Origin: Gautieria morchelliformis
Taxonomy: Eukaryota; Basidiomycota; Agaricomycetes; Gomphales; Gomphaceae
Assembly (NCBI GenBank): GCA_015179125.1
Contig: WHVA01000005.1
Span: 372,001 to 436,000 of the forward strand
Reading direction: 5' to 3'
Length of the DNA stretch: 64,000 bases
Numbering within the stretch: the stretch's first letter is position 1; every line of letters starts with the position of its first letter. The notes below the pieces were generated by a model, which worked only from the letters and a program-made list of their open reading frames with translations, had not been told where the DNA came from and made no database searches. Shown here piece by piece: positions 33,495 through 45,119 of the stretch. The position numbers and the translations under genes were made by a program.

Positions 33495-34205
33495 TGTTAC
33501 GTATTGAGATTTCCGCTAAGTCGGAACTGGAAAGGACAGCGGCTTCAACTTGTAGGTTGCTGCCCCCAATGAACTATCGTCCTAAGTATTTCGGAACTGA
33601 GTCGGAAGTCAGAAAGTACTGAACCAAAGATTTGGTCGGAACTTGAGTCGGAACTGAGGTGGAAGGCGGAAGACGGAAGGCGGAGGGACTGAGATCTTGC
33701 TAGACTCGCTGTGCTAAGAACAGGAGATGGAGCGAAGGAAATCAAGTATCGAAGGCGATTATCTGATTGCAGAATAACAGACATACATGAGGGGGTTTTT
33801 ATACAAAGAGCTGAGACAACAGGTAATGATAGGGTACTAAGCAAATTCCGGAGGAAGCGGAAGTCGAGTAGACAATGCGTGGGAACTAACTATTTGGGAA
33901 CAATGGGACTACAAGGGGGTTTCGGGGTAAGGTAGAACAATGGCAAAGAACAAGGGGTGGGGAAAACATATCTGACAACGAAACACAGGAGGGCCGGTCA
34001 TGTGGTCTTGATGAACGGTGAGGTGGGTCCGGTGGGTCCGAGTAATAGAGTTGAAAGAACAAGGGAAATGTACAAGGGGCGGAATGTCGGAAATATCGGA
34101 GGGGCGGAATGTGTTGCGGAAATATCGTAGGGGCGGAAGGTGTTGCGGAACTGAGGGTCGGAAGTCGGAATGAACGGTCAGAAGTCGGAATGAACGGTCG
34201 TAACA
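33495..34205 (-). repeat. 3' LTR of element B
   Basis: 711 bp. Compared by eye with the 5' LTR it shows about a dozen substitutions and a few small indels; most substitutions are CG to TG or CA. Confidence 0.93.
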
Positions 34206-34218
34206 GTATCTCCCTTCT
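34206..34218 (-). other. Polypurine tract of element B
   Basis: Minus strand AGAAGGGAGATAC immediately before the LTR start TGTTACG. Confidence 0.65.
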
Positions 34219-34325
34219 AAGGTCGAGCCCCGCGAGACCACAAGTCGGATCACGTGACCTGTGAACAAACGCGTCGGAGTTCGAAAGATAGGCGGGAAAC
34301 AAACGCGTCTTCATCCTTATCCATT

Positions 34326-37048
34326 ATGAGCTCCCAACCAGACCTCAGTAAAATGTCCAGCACTGAAATGGAGAAGTATTTCGACGACCTTCTCGCGCAG
34401 AAGAAGCAGGCTGAAAAACAGGCGGCCGAGGAAGCTGCGCGGAAAGAGAAGGAGCGACTGGAGGAGGAGCGCAAGGAGAAAGAGCGCAAGGAACTGGAGT
34501 GTCGGGAACAGGAGCGGAAGGAGAAGGAGGAGCGTGACCGTAAACGTCGCAAGGAGGAGTCGCGTGTCCGCGAAGAACAGCGGAAACGGGACGCGGCCAC
34601 AAAAGCTGCGGAAGACAGGCCGCGGCGGAGAAGGCGGGAAAAACCCGGGTGAGTCGGAAACGTCATGTGCTTAGTTCTGATGCTGACAGAAGAACTTGGC
34701 AGAAACTAATTGTTGAATCCGATTCCGAGCCGGAGTCGGAAGACACCGCGGAAAGCACGCCGTCCCCTGAGGGGAAGGGGAAACAACAGGAAGTATTTCC
34801 TGTACTGAACCTTGTGGCGGATCGGGAAAGGAGGGCGGACGAGTTTCAACAGGCCAGGAAGGACAAAATGGCCCGCATCATCGATCTTCGGGAGTTGGGA
34901 CCGGAGAATCCCGCGACCCGGAAATGGAAGACGAGGGACGGGGAAGAAGAAAAGGCTCCTTGTGACACATGCGAGGTGAAGGGGCGCGATTGCGTATGGT
35001 CGGAGAATCCGCGGGAAACCGCCTGCGAACTGTGCCACGACAAGAAGAGGCGGTGCGTTGTGGACGGCTGTTCCACGAGGGTTGAGCGGAAAAGGCGGAA
35101 AGTCGAGACCGAGGGGCCAGAGACCCCAAAGTCAAAACCAGGGCCGAGCGGGAAGAAGACGGCGGAAGGGGTTCCGGCGACCGGGAAGGCGAACATGTTG
35201 CCTCTGCTTGACATCTGTTTTGGAACCCTTCAAGACTTTGGTGTTATTGCTAACACTTCAATCTATCAGAACGTGTCGTTTACGAGACTCAAAGAATATT
35301 AAACAATGCTGCAGCACAACTCTTAATATTTGTACCTTGGTTTCAATCCCCGTAAAAACTAGTCCAAGTTAATACGGATGGGAGGCAATGCGTTTCTTAG
35401 CAGCACTGAACAATAAACTAAAAGACTGTAGGTTCAAGGACACTATCGGGGTCCAAGCGTATTCCAAAATATAAAGGAATGTACTTGGCAGGCGAGTTTA
35501 TAAATGGACTGCCCTGATAATCTACCAGCGCACAGCAATAAAACGAGAGGCAAAGAATAGAATCTAAGGCGGCTTTTACAAGTAACAGGAATTGACTTGT
35601 GAAAGATATTAACCAGGAAAATCAACTGATCAACTCTCTCGGGTATTGGAGTGCGAATGGCAAGACTATCAATTGACAGACTCACTCTGTAGAATTACAC
35701 CCGGAGGATTAGTCTAGGTGGCTAAGCAGAAAAGTATCTACTTAACAAGGAATTGGACACTAAAGTAAGTGAATAACCCTAGCTGGGGTTAGCAGCTTAG
35801 TAAGATGCAAGTCACACGAGTCACGTGTAGGATAGAAGCAGTAGATTGCTAGATTTGATTCTTCTAGGGGGTCAGAATGGCCTCCTTTTATATTGTAAAT
35901 TACACAGGATTACGTAAAATGGGGAGCTTCTATCTATTAGGCAAGTGATGTCATAAGTAAATATTTGCGCAGCTAAAACACACCCTCGTAACTATAGTGG
36001 TGTGTTTGTGCAAGGAAATTAAGAATAGATAGCCAATCACCTTCCCTGATTTGCACTGCCCAGCATAGCCTTACACAGCCCTGCATAGCCTTGCATAGCC
36101 CTGCATAGCCCTGCACAGCCCTATGATGTCAAGGGTCCTATTTCAGGGGTTGTGGCACTAAGCTTGGAGGCTCAGCATCCAATAAGATTGCTTGATTATG
36201 CACCCTAGTTTTGGCTCTGCATATCATTGGGCAGTCTTGCACACAGCCTTACACAGCCATGGTTGCTATGAGGCAAGTCATGTGTCTGCTGGGTTTGAAC
36301 TATATTTAAGTGTACAGGCTTGTGTAAGCTGCACCGGATATTCCCAATCTCACCAGCTGAGATTGAAAGAGCCAAAGTGTCGGAGTTGTGGGTGTTTGAG
36401 GCCGTGCGGCTCTGAATAAGCGCGTTCGAGGATCGCTCCGGTCGGAGTTTGAAATTGAGCGCCGATGACAAAGTTATGGACTCTCATGGGTTCATAGCCT
36501 TTGTCAAACACAATAAAGCAGTTTTGAGCCAAGGAGGTCAGGACAATTGGCGAAAAATGCAAGAAAATTCAAGGAATATTCTAAAAACAGTTCCCCATCA
36601 AAGCTGCGTGTATTGGCTGATGTTAAGATGGGAAAAAGGTTTTTACAGACTTTTTAATGCTTTTTTCGAGATTTTTAAACTAGAAAGCTGGTTCCTACAC
36701 AACATCGCTGAGTCTCTGAGGGGTATCCGGAGATCCCAGCGCGGGATCCGGAACACACTCGAGGAGATGTCCGTAGTTCAACAGCAACAGCTGTTGACCT
36801 TCCAAAACCAGATGACGGTTTTGTCGGCGGTTGTGGAGCAAATCAAGCGGGACTTCCAGTGGCGGAACAACATGCTCCGGGAACGAATGGAGTGGAGGAT
36901 GCAGGAGGAGGATGGGGGAGAAGCGGGTCCGAGCCAGATGGTGGATACGAGGGTGGAGACAGAGTTGGCGAATGTGCCGATAGGGCATGTGCGAGAGGGT
37001 GCGGAAGCGGAGAATGAGGAAGAGGCGGAAATGATGAGGGAGGAGTAG
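34326..37048 (+). pseudogene. Antisense spliced Zn2Cys6/coiled-coil gene of element B, split by insertion
   Basis: Runs opposite to gag-pol between the 3' LTR and the end of pol. ATG at 34326; exon 1 encodes a Glu/Lys/Arg-rich coiled-coil-like protein. A 41-nt intron (34649-34689, GTGAGT...GACAG) joins exon 2 in frame (phase 2). Exon 2 has acidic/Ser sequence, then C-X2-C-X6-C-X10-C-X2-C-X6-C (CDTCEVKGRDC, CELCHDKKRRC), the Zn2Cys6 spacing, followed by a basic stretch. At 35215 a 1,486-bp insertion with ACATC repeats splits it. Skipping the insert, the frame resumes at 36707 with a Gln-rich helical segment and an acidic tail, ending at 37046-37048, for 396 aa in all. Probably nuclear and DNA- or chromatin-binding (inference). 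Element C has a counterpart. Confidence 0.7.
35216..36701. mobile_element. 1,486-bp TG...CA insertion with ACATC duplication
   Basis: Begins TGTTTTGGAACC and ends GGTTCCTACACA, a 12-bp imperfect inverted pair. ACATC flanks it (35211-35215, 36702-36706). Homologous to 60011-61569, which has its own duplication. No transposase or polymerase ORF. Contains an 11-bp-period run (CATAGCCCTG, 36060-36122). Most simply a large solo LTR; a TIR-bearing non-autonomous element is the alternative. Confidence 0.8.
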
Positions 37049-37177
37049 GGTGTCAAAAGACTTGTAGATAATTTCTTGAAGTGTCGGAAAATAGAGTAAC
37101 AGAAGATTAATCGGATTTTACCAATGACTTGAGAACTGTAAGAAAGCAATGGGTGTCGGAAATGATGTCGGAATTGA

Positions 37178-40100
37178 CTAGGGCGCGGAAATGGGGCCAG
37201 GCTTATCAGGATAAGACTTGTGAAAATCAGAGACGAGGTCAGAGGCGTGGTCTAGTTCCGTGGCGGAAATCCACAAGGTCTCTTCGTCGGTGTTTTCATA
37301 GCCTGTCCACTTGACTAGGTACTGGAGTTGGCAGCGGTATCGTCTGTCGAGCTTGGAGTTGAGAATTTCTGAGATCTCATATTCCGGTTCTCCGTCGATG
37401 ACGACTGGCGGAGGCGGAGGTTGTTCTCGATTCGGAATTGCGTTCGGAACTGCTGGCTCAAGCATAGAGACATGGAGTACCGGATGTACTGCGCGCATAT
37501 TGTCAGGAAGTCTGAGAGTGAAAGAACGACTGCCGGCCTTAGCGATGATCTCGTAAGGGCCAAGGTATTTCTCAGAGAGCTTCTTCGAGGGGCGAGTGGT
37601 GCGGAAGTTTTCAGCTTTGACAAAGACTTTGTCGCCTATCTCGAATGCCGGTTGCAGAAGTCGTTTCCGATCAGCGGAAGTTTGGTATCTCTTTTGTGCA
37701 GCGGAAATGTTCTCTCGGAGGTGTGGTGAAGGTCGTCAAGTTCCACAACGAAATCTTGGGCTCTTGCAGAGGCGAGGTCGCGTTCAGGGTGGATGGCAAG
37801 ATTCGGGTGGTAGCCTTTGTTGGCGTAAAAGGGTGAGATTCCGATGGTGGTGGAAGGCGCATTGTTGTAGGCAAATTCCGCTAGGGGAAGAAGGTCGGAC
37901 CAATTGCTATGTTGGTAGTTGCAATAGACACGGAGATACTGCTCAAGGGTCTGATTAGTACGTTCCGTCTGTCCGTCTCCTTCGGGATGATAACCGGAAG
38001 TGAAGTGGAGCTTCATGTTGAGAGCCTTGCCGAGCGTGTGGAAAAAGGATGACATGAATTCGGAACCACGGTTGGAAGTGACATGGGAAGGAATTCCGTG
38101 CTTGGAAAAGTCGTGGAGCACGAAGAGCTGTGCGAGTTGGGCGGAAGTTATGGTGTCGTAGGTCGGAATAAAGATGGACTGCTTTGTAAGGCGGTCAACA
38201 ATTACTAGAATGGTATCGTAGCCAGATGACTTAGGAATTTTCTCAATGAAATCCATGGATATCGAATTCCACGGTTGTTCCGGGATCGGAAGTTGCTTCA
38301 GGAGGCCGTAGGGTTTGTGACGTTGAGGCTTGGCTCGCATACAGGTGGTGCATGACTTGCAGTAGTCTTGGACCATCGTGCGGAGGAGAGGCCAAATGTA
38401 GGTACGTCGGATTATGTCGAGGGTTTTGTTCTGGCCTTGGTGTCCTGAGAGCGGGTGATCGTGGCTTTGCTGGAGTACGCGAAGTCGTAGATCGTTGGTA
38501 TCCGGAATGTAAATCCGGGACTTGTACTGGAGAAATCCGTTGGAATTGAGGGACCATCCAGGACTGGTAGGGTCATCGAGGTGGGCTGCGGAGATGGGGT
38601 CGGAACGAAGTGCGGAATGGATGTCGGAATGGAGAGACTCGGTGTCCATAATAATTGAGGCGTGGAGTAGCGGAAACTGCAATGCTGTAGCACGCAGGGA
38701 CGATGCCAGTTGCTCAGTGGAGAATACTGGGCGGAAATTGTGCAGATTAACGCTGGCATAGTCGCTACTTCCCTCTTTTGGGTAGACGTCCCAACGTCTA
38801 GTGAGCGTGTCGGGTTTTGCTCCGAGCTTTCCGGGGTGGAAGTAGATCACCATGTTGAACTGTGAGAGGTATTCAGACCAGCGGACTTGACGGCAAGTCA
38901 AAATCTTAGTAGTTGCAAAATACTCAAGGTTCTTATGATCCGTTACAACGTCGATCGGATAGGTTGGACCTTCGAGGTAGTGTCTCCAAATTTTGAAGGC
39001 TTCGAAAATCGCAAGTAGTTCCTTATCGTGGACGTCGTAGTTGAGTTCCGGGGCGGAAAAGGTGTGGGAATGAAAGGCGATCGGATCAATTTCTCCGTCG
39101 TCGGGGGAAATGATGGAAAGAATGGCGGCTAGCGCGTAGTCGGAAGCGTCGGTTTCGAGTACAAGTTGGGCATCAGGAATCCAGAAACCGAGTATGGGAG
39201 CCGTGGTGAAGGCCGATTTGAGGGCTTCAAATGCGGAACAGCATTCCGGAGTGAAATTCCATGAGGCACCCTTCCTGGTGAGACGCGTGAGCGGAACAGT
39301 AATGTCGGAAAAATTATAAATGAAACGCCGGTAAAAGTTGGCAAAGCCAAGGAAGGACTGCACATCCTTAACACGTCGGGGTTCCGGCCATTCTTGAATT
39401 GCCTTGACCTTGTCCTCTGCCATGGTAAGACCCGTAGGGGAGAGGATGTAGCCGAGGTATTCGACCGTGTCGCGATGCCATTCACATTTCTCTGCTTTTG
39501 CGTAGAGATGATGTTTGCGTAGACGGCGTAGTACTTCGCGGACATGTTCCCGATGTTTTTCCGGTGTGTCGGAATAGATGAGGATGTCGTCAATGTAGAC
39601 TAGGACGCATACGTCAAGGAGGTCGGAAAATACGTCGTTCATGAATCACTGAAAAGCAGCGGGAGCATTGGTTAGACCAAAAGGCATGACAACCCACTCA
39701 AAAGCACTGTAGCGGGTGCGGAAAGTGGTTTTCCACTCGTCACCTTCCCGGATGCGGACAAGGTGATAAGCGTGCCGGAGGTCAATTTTGGTGTAGATCT
39801 TCGCCCTGCGGGGAGTGTCGAGTAGGTCGGAAATGCGCGGAAGCGGATATTTGTCCTTCTTAGTGAGGGCATTGAGTCCACGGAAATTGACGCAGAGGCG
39901 GAGAGATCCATCCTTCTTCTTGACGAAGAGGACCAGAGCGCCGTGCGGAGACAGCGAAAGGCGGATGAAACCCATGTTGAGATGTTCATCGACGAACTCT
40001 CGGAGAGTTTGGAGTTCACTTTGCGAAAGAGAGTAGATCGGTCCAAGGGGCGGAGATGCTCCTTCTTCCAAATCTATCTTCAGATCGTAAGGTCGATGTT

Positions 40101-40884
40101 CAGCAGGTTTATCGGCTTTGGCCTTATTGAACATGTCCGGGAAGTCACGATATTCTTCCGGAACTGAGCTCATGTCGACCGGAGCGGAAGTCGAGGCGGA
40201 ACGAGCCTTGACTGAAGCCGAATCGGAAAGGTGAAGCTGGAAAACGGTCGTATCCTCTTGCCGTTGCAATACGCGGAAAGCGGTGGTGGAAACGAGCGCA
40301 ATTCGAGGAGCTTTGAGGGACGGAGGTGCTAAAGCGGGACCGGAGTGCGGAACTGAATCCACGAGCGGAGTTGCAGAAGAGGCCTGAGCCATTTTTGCGG
40401 ACGACGTCGGAATAGACGGAAGTTGATCCGGGGTACGGAACTGTATTTGACCCAATGCCCAGTTAATCGACGGATTATATCGGGTGAGCCAATTGTGTCC
40501 TAGTACAACGGAACAGCTAGCATCTAGCGGAGTAACGTAAAACGTAACTTCATGGTTGTCCCCAGTAGCGAAACGGATAGACAGATCCACGACTTGAGAG
40601 ATTGCCGTGTTGGAAGACCCGTCGAAAAGGCGGAGCGGAATAGTCGGAATGTTGCGGGTCGGAAGTTTATGTTTCAAAACAAAGTTGGAATCGAGGAAAC
40701 AATGAGTCGAACCGGAGTCGATCAATGCGGTAAACGGGGGTGCGGAAATTGTGTCGGAAGTGAGCGGAACAGAGAGGGAGTCGGAGGACGAAAGAGCGGA
40801 TGCGTTGAGTTTAACCTCGTTTGTCGCACGAATGGGGCCAACACAGCCCTCAGCTCGTGCGGAGGCTGGAGGACTGCTGACTAT
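37178..40884 (-). pseudogene. Element B Pol: protease, RT, RNase H, integrase, chromodomain
   Basis: Enters in the -1 frame at the gag stop. Protease [12 protein letters not shown] with VYIDDILIYS (about 39590); RNase H ETDASDYALA; integrase zinc part (HPLSGHQG, CKSCTTC) and core DFIEKI...ERTNQ. The second catalytic Asp is Asn (TSNRGSEF, codon 38073-38071), one CpG-type change. A TGA at 39648-39646 (AFQ-stop-FMNDV) replaces the Arg of PAAFQRFMN-type relatives. A 1-nt indel near 37722 changes frame before the ISAAQKRYQTSADRK region, and the chromodomain follows (EYEISEIL, VKWTGYEN, 37450-37200). Stop at 37180-37178. Four independent lesions make it inactive. Confidence 0.93.
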
Positions 40885-42290
40885 TTTTTTGAATCCGCAG
40901 CGGGAGCCGCTTCGGATTTCTCTTCCATCTTTGCTGTGCGGCCCTTGGCCTTAGCAGCGGAGGCGGAAGCGCGAGTGCAGTCGCGAGCGACGTGACCGCC
41001 TTTGCCGCAGAAAAGGCAAAGGTTGTTGTCCATGCGACGCTGACGTTCTACAGGGGTTAGTTTTCCGTCCTTCCCAAGTTTGTCGGAAAGGTCCGGAGTG
41101 CTTTTCTGGGCGTTGGCGTTGGAACCAGAGGCCTGGTTGTTGCGAGGGGTGGAGTTGTTGTTCCAGTTGCCGGAGTTGGATCCGGAACTGTTGTTGTTGT
41201 TGTTGTTTCCGGAGTTGTTGTTTCCGGAATTGGTCTTCTTCTTGTCTTTATCAGACTTCTTGTCGGAAGACTTGTCGTTCTTGCTCTGGGTGGAGGTTTC
41301 GCGAGCGACCTTGGAATGTCTTTCCCAGTAGTGCGAATTGATGGATTGGGCGAGGTTGCGGAGGTCGGTAAGGGTGGCGGGTTTTCCGACGCGGGCAATT
41401 TCATCCTTGATGCGGGATGGCAAGCCCATGTAAAACTGGCGTCGGAGTGCGGCTTCTCCCCATCGGACTCAAGGAGCAAGCTGCTGGAACGTGACAATAT
41501 ATTTAGCTATCTTATGAGTGTCTTTCATTCGAAGCTTATCGAGTTCATTTTCCGCATCGGCTTCCATATCAAATGGTCCGAAGTTGCTGCAGAGTTCGGA
41601 AACGAAATTGTGGTAATCGTCGGCCCAGTCGACGAGAGCGAACGGATCCATGAGGGCGGGTTCGAAGTAGTCGAGAGCCATGCCTCGGAGATAGGAAAGG
41701 GCGTAATTGACCTTTCGTTCGTCATCGGGAAAGGCGTCGGGACGATCACGGAAATTGAGTTGAAGCTGGACCAGAAATGGCTGGAGCTTCTTGGGGTTGG
41801 AACCGTCGAACTGATCTGGTTCGCAGACCTTTGTCTTAGGGCGTGGTGGTGGTGCTTGGGCCGGGCGCTGAAGTTGTCCGGCTAGCATGGCGATGGCTTG
41901 TGCAAGATCCGGAACTGGCGCGGGCGGAACTGGGTTGGCAGGAATCTGAGGTGGAATTGGAGGTGGAGGACCGCCGGGTGGGCCACCATGAGGGCCGCCT
42001 GGAGGGGGTCCTGGTGGAGGTGGTGGTGGTGGAGCTGGGCATCGGAATGACGCTGCTGTTTGTTCGCCGCTGCTACTCGTCGAATTCCCATCATAGTCGG
42101 GATTGTCGTCGGGATTAGCGTTGGGAACTTCTTCGAATCGTTGCGGAAAAGCATCGGAGAGCTCATCGTTGGCATGAGAGCTGCCGGAGGGTTCCGCGTG
42201 CCTTGGTGCTGCAGATCTGAGACTGCCAAAATAAGAGAGAGCTTCCACAGCTCCTGCTCGAGCTGAAGTAGCTATGGTACGAGGAGGCAT
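40881..42290 (-). pseudogene. Element B Gag
   Basis: ATG at 42290 (MPPRTIATSARAG). Pro-rich linker, then the capsid domain (CEPDQFDGSNPKKLQPF, LRGMALDYFEPAL, NFGPFD), an Asn/Ser-rich linker and zinc knuckle CLFCGKGGHVARDC. One in-frame TGA at 41471-41469 (QLAP-stop-VRWGEAAL) where CGA would give Arg. The capsid is homologous to the gags of C and D. TAG at 40883-40881. Confidence 0.92.
40884..40890 (-). promoter_or_regulatory. Candidate -1 frameshift heptamer A_AAA_AAA
   Basis: On the minus strand seven A residues precede the gag TAG (40883-40881) in the register TCA AAA AAA TAG. Slipping back one base opens the pol frame (ATA GTC AGC ...), which is open from here through the protease. Confidence 0.65.
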
Positions 42291-42323
42291 AGTGATAGTT
42301 ATCGGGTGGGAATCAGATAATAC

Positions 42324-43020
42324 TGTTACGTATCGAGATTTCCACTAAGTCGGAACTGGAAAGGACAGCGGCTTCAACTTATAGGTTGCGCCCCCGATGA
42401 ACTATCGTCCTAAGTATTTCGGAACTGAGTTGGAAGTCAGAAAGTACTGAACCAAAGATTTGGTCGGAACTTGAGTCGGAACTGAGGCGGAAGGCGGAAG
42501 GCGGAAGACGGAAGGCGGAGGGACTGAGATCTTGCTAGACTCACTGTGCTAAGAACAGGAGATGGAGCGAAGGAAATCAAGTATCGAAGGCGATTATCTG
42601 ATTGCAGAATAACAGACATACATGAGGGGGTTTTTATACAAAGAGCTGAGACAACAGGTAATGATAGGGTACTAAGCAAATTCCGGAGGAAGCGGAAGTC
42701 GAGTAGACAATGCGTGGGAACTAACTATTTGGGAACAATGGGACTACAAGGGGGTTTCGGGGTAAGGTAGAACAATGGCAAAGAACACTGGGTGGGGAAA
42801 ACATATCTGACAACGAAACACAGGAGGGCCGGTCATGTGGTCTTGATGAACGGTGAGGTGGGTCCGGTGGGTCTGAGTAATAGAGTTGAAAGAACAAGGG
42901 AAATGTACAAGGGGCGGAATGTCAGAAATATCGGAGGGGCGGAATGTGTTGCGGAAATATTGTAGGGGCGGAAGGTGTTGCGGAACTGAGGGTCGGAAGT
43001 TGGAATGAACGGTCGTAACA
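42324..43020 (-). repeat. 5' LTR of element B
   Basis: 697 bp, TGTTACG...CGTAACA. The internal region begins GTATTATCTGATTCC on the minus strand directly after the LTR; no classical TGG primer site is seen. Confidence 0.93.
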
Positions 43021-43270
43021 CATGTTCAGGTTGCTATTGCCACTGTTCCTATCATCATGCACCCTGAAATTCATAATCCATATGTGTACAACATGTGTGA
43101 CAAGGCAGGCGCTATGTATTAGATTGTCTGCGATTAACCACCCTCATGGCCATTATCGCACCCACAGCAAGTGGACTTGACAGCCATGCCTGTGGATGGC
43201 GTCTGACCCACAATCTGGAATGCACTCCCATTGAAGGTGAGTTTGCATAACAAGAGCTCTAAAGGTCTCG

Positions 43271-44661
43271 GTGATTGAATTTTGGCCAGATTGTCCCCTA
43301 GGCCCACCTCCTGATGGTGATCATGGTGCCCCTGGGCCTGTCATGCATCCAACAGTATCCCACCCACCTGATGCTTCCCAGGGTGCCACACCTGACTGCA
43401 GTGCTCATTTGACACATTCGCAAGAGACACAGGCCCTTCCTGGGATGACCCAATCCTCTTCAGGGGATTCCAGTACCCATGCGGAAGCGAGCGTGGGGAC
43501 CAATGCATCTCCTCAAACATCTGAGGTGTTTCTGGAAAGAATTTCCCATTATGCAGTCACCATGCCGCTGTCCCATCTACCCACCCAGGCATCACATGCG
43601 GACGTGGAGCATCTTGTAATACCTGTGTGACCCAGCCCAGGCCCCAGGCTCCGCCCCAACCCCCTGTCGAGCCAGGAGAGGGGCCTATGTCCACTAGTGC
43701 CTCTATATTCTCATTCCCCCAGGGATATGACTATGGACCATGCCACGGCAGGCAATTTGTCCCCACTCAGTAATCCTGCTGTGCCACCAACTGCGACAAT
43801 GTCTATGACTAGGCCTCAACCCAATACTCCGAGCCCATAGACAGCTACCCCATGCGCTGGAGGGAGTACATTTCAATCTAATCGTATATTATTTGCATCA
43901 CTAAGATACCCTTCTAAAATCCTTGCAGAGTCTACTTCAAGGAAGTGGGAAGCTCCTGAGGATAGTAAGAGACCTGAGGCCAGGAAAAAAACAAAGGCTG
44001 GAGTATACAAGCTGGTGGACACTTCAAGACGATGGAGATGAGCTTATGTGGACCATGATAAATGCGGTGGAATGTGTGAGAACCTGGAGGACCCGAGTGG
44101 AGGATGCTATCAGAGATGGGTATATTCCGTAGCTATGACTAGTTTAATACACTTATTTCTCTCCTCAATAAGTGTACCCACAGGCAAGAATGCATGGTAT
44201 GCATATCTATATGGAGCGACTGTGCAAGGCATACAGCTACTATTCCAGGTTCATTGGCATGTTTTCATTAACCGTTGGTATACTCATAACCATTGGTATA
44301 CTCAATGCAACCATTATGCTGGAACCATGTCATCTGGCGACTGTTCCTTTGCGCAATAGTGCTGTGGCTAATCGCAGCTGCAGCGGTGTTGCCGGAAAGT
44401 GTTGGTTGTGTCAGGTGTGAGCTCATGGATCTTCCCTGCGAAGACACTCTAGGTAAATCTCAGTTATGGTAGGACTAGATTTCACCTGAATACACTGGTA
44501 CCACTGCCCCAACCCAGTCGACCCCATACATAGAAAGACCCAGGCAAAGGGGAAAACAAGGGCGAAGTGCACAACTGTCCATCGCAGTGCACGGCAGACT
44601 CCAGGCAATTCTGCGAATGTTGCATGTGTGGGTCCTGGGGAGTGTCATAGTGAGCAATGGG
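43271..44661 (+). pseudogene. Zinc-cluster gene family, copy B, module 1
   Basis: Homologous in exon order to the minus-strand copy at 19139-20381. A Pro/Ser/Thr-rich exon (from 43271) is followed, after a CTTGCAG acceptor near 43928, by a basic exon and the conserved WWTLQDDGDEL / RTWRTRVEDAIRDGYI block (44020-44130), a GTAGCT...CCCACAG intron, then a half cluster (CVRCELMDLPC, CX2CX6C) near 44405-44440. Frames are broken around the first half of the cluster. The gene is interrupted at 44662 by the CACTA-like element. Confidence 0.45.
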
Positions 44662-45119
44662 CACTGGAGGCATAGTAAGTTTTTTTTTGTCTGAAAAACT
44701 GGTCAACAACTGTAAAGATTTTCCAAATATTTTTAGCATTTTTTATGTAAAAAAAACTTCAATAAAATTTCAAGTTTTTGAAAGCTTCACCGCGCTTTAG
44801 GCCAAAAGGTCGCCTGAGGATTATTGGTACAATTTTTAAATAATAATCAAATATCATCTGAAAGTAGCAATGGGGTATCGCTGGGTTTATTCCTGGCTCA
44901 CGTTTTATATAGCGTCCGTGTGAATATTAATTGCTAGCTCTCTCAAGCATTGATCAAGCATATTGCATTGCATCAACTTAGGCTCGTTCTGGTGGCAGAA
45001 TCACGACGACACGCGTACATGCGTCGTGCGCATCCAATACTCAGCCACTTTGCTACGAGCTAGAGCTTAGGCTGGTTCCTCACCCTCTGGTACCTGGAAA
45101 CGCAGCTTTTCCAGCACCA

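Larger units (their letters stand above)
33495..43020 (-). mobile_element. Ty3/gypsy chromovirus B, TSD CATGT
   Basis: Complete element on the minus strand bounded by LTRs 33495-34205 and 42324-43020 with TGTTACG...CGTAACA ends. CATGT flanks both sides (33490-33494, 43021-43025), confirming one insertion. Order from the right: gag, -1 frameshift site, pol (protease, RT, RNase H, integrase, chromodomain), then an antisense gene, purine tract and 3' LTR. It has two TGA codons, one frameshift and a nested 1.49-kb insertion, so it is inactive. The RT/integrase sequence is close to element C. Confidence 0.95.

Noticed and set aside
34250..35214. Minus-strand ORFs opposite the antisense gene of element B
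   Set aside because: They mirror the Lys/Glu/Arg-rich coiled-coil codons as Ser/Arg/Phe-rich sequence; no intron logic or domain.
36350..36562. 70-codon ORF inside the 1.49-kb insertion
   Set aside because: The homologous stretch at 61183-61419 is not conserved as a protein, so coding is unlikely.
41057..42229. Overlapping minus-strand ORFs in other frames and plus-strand ORFs across element B gag
   Set aside because: Shadow frames of a GC-rich, Asn/Pro-rich gag; the gag frame has capsid and zinc-knuckle motifs.
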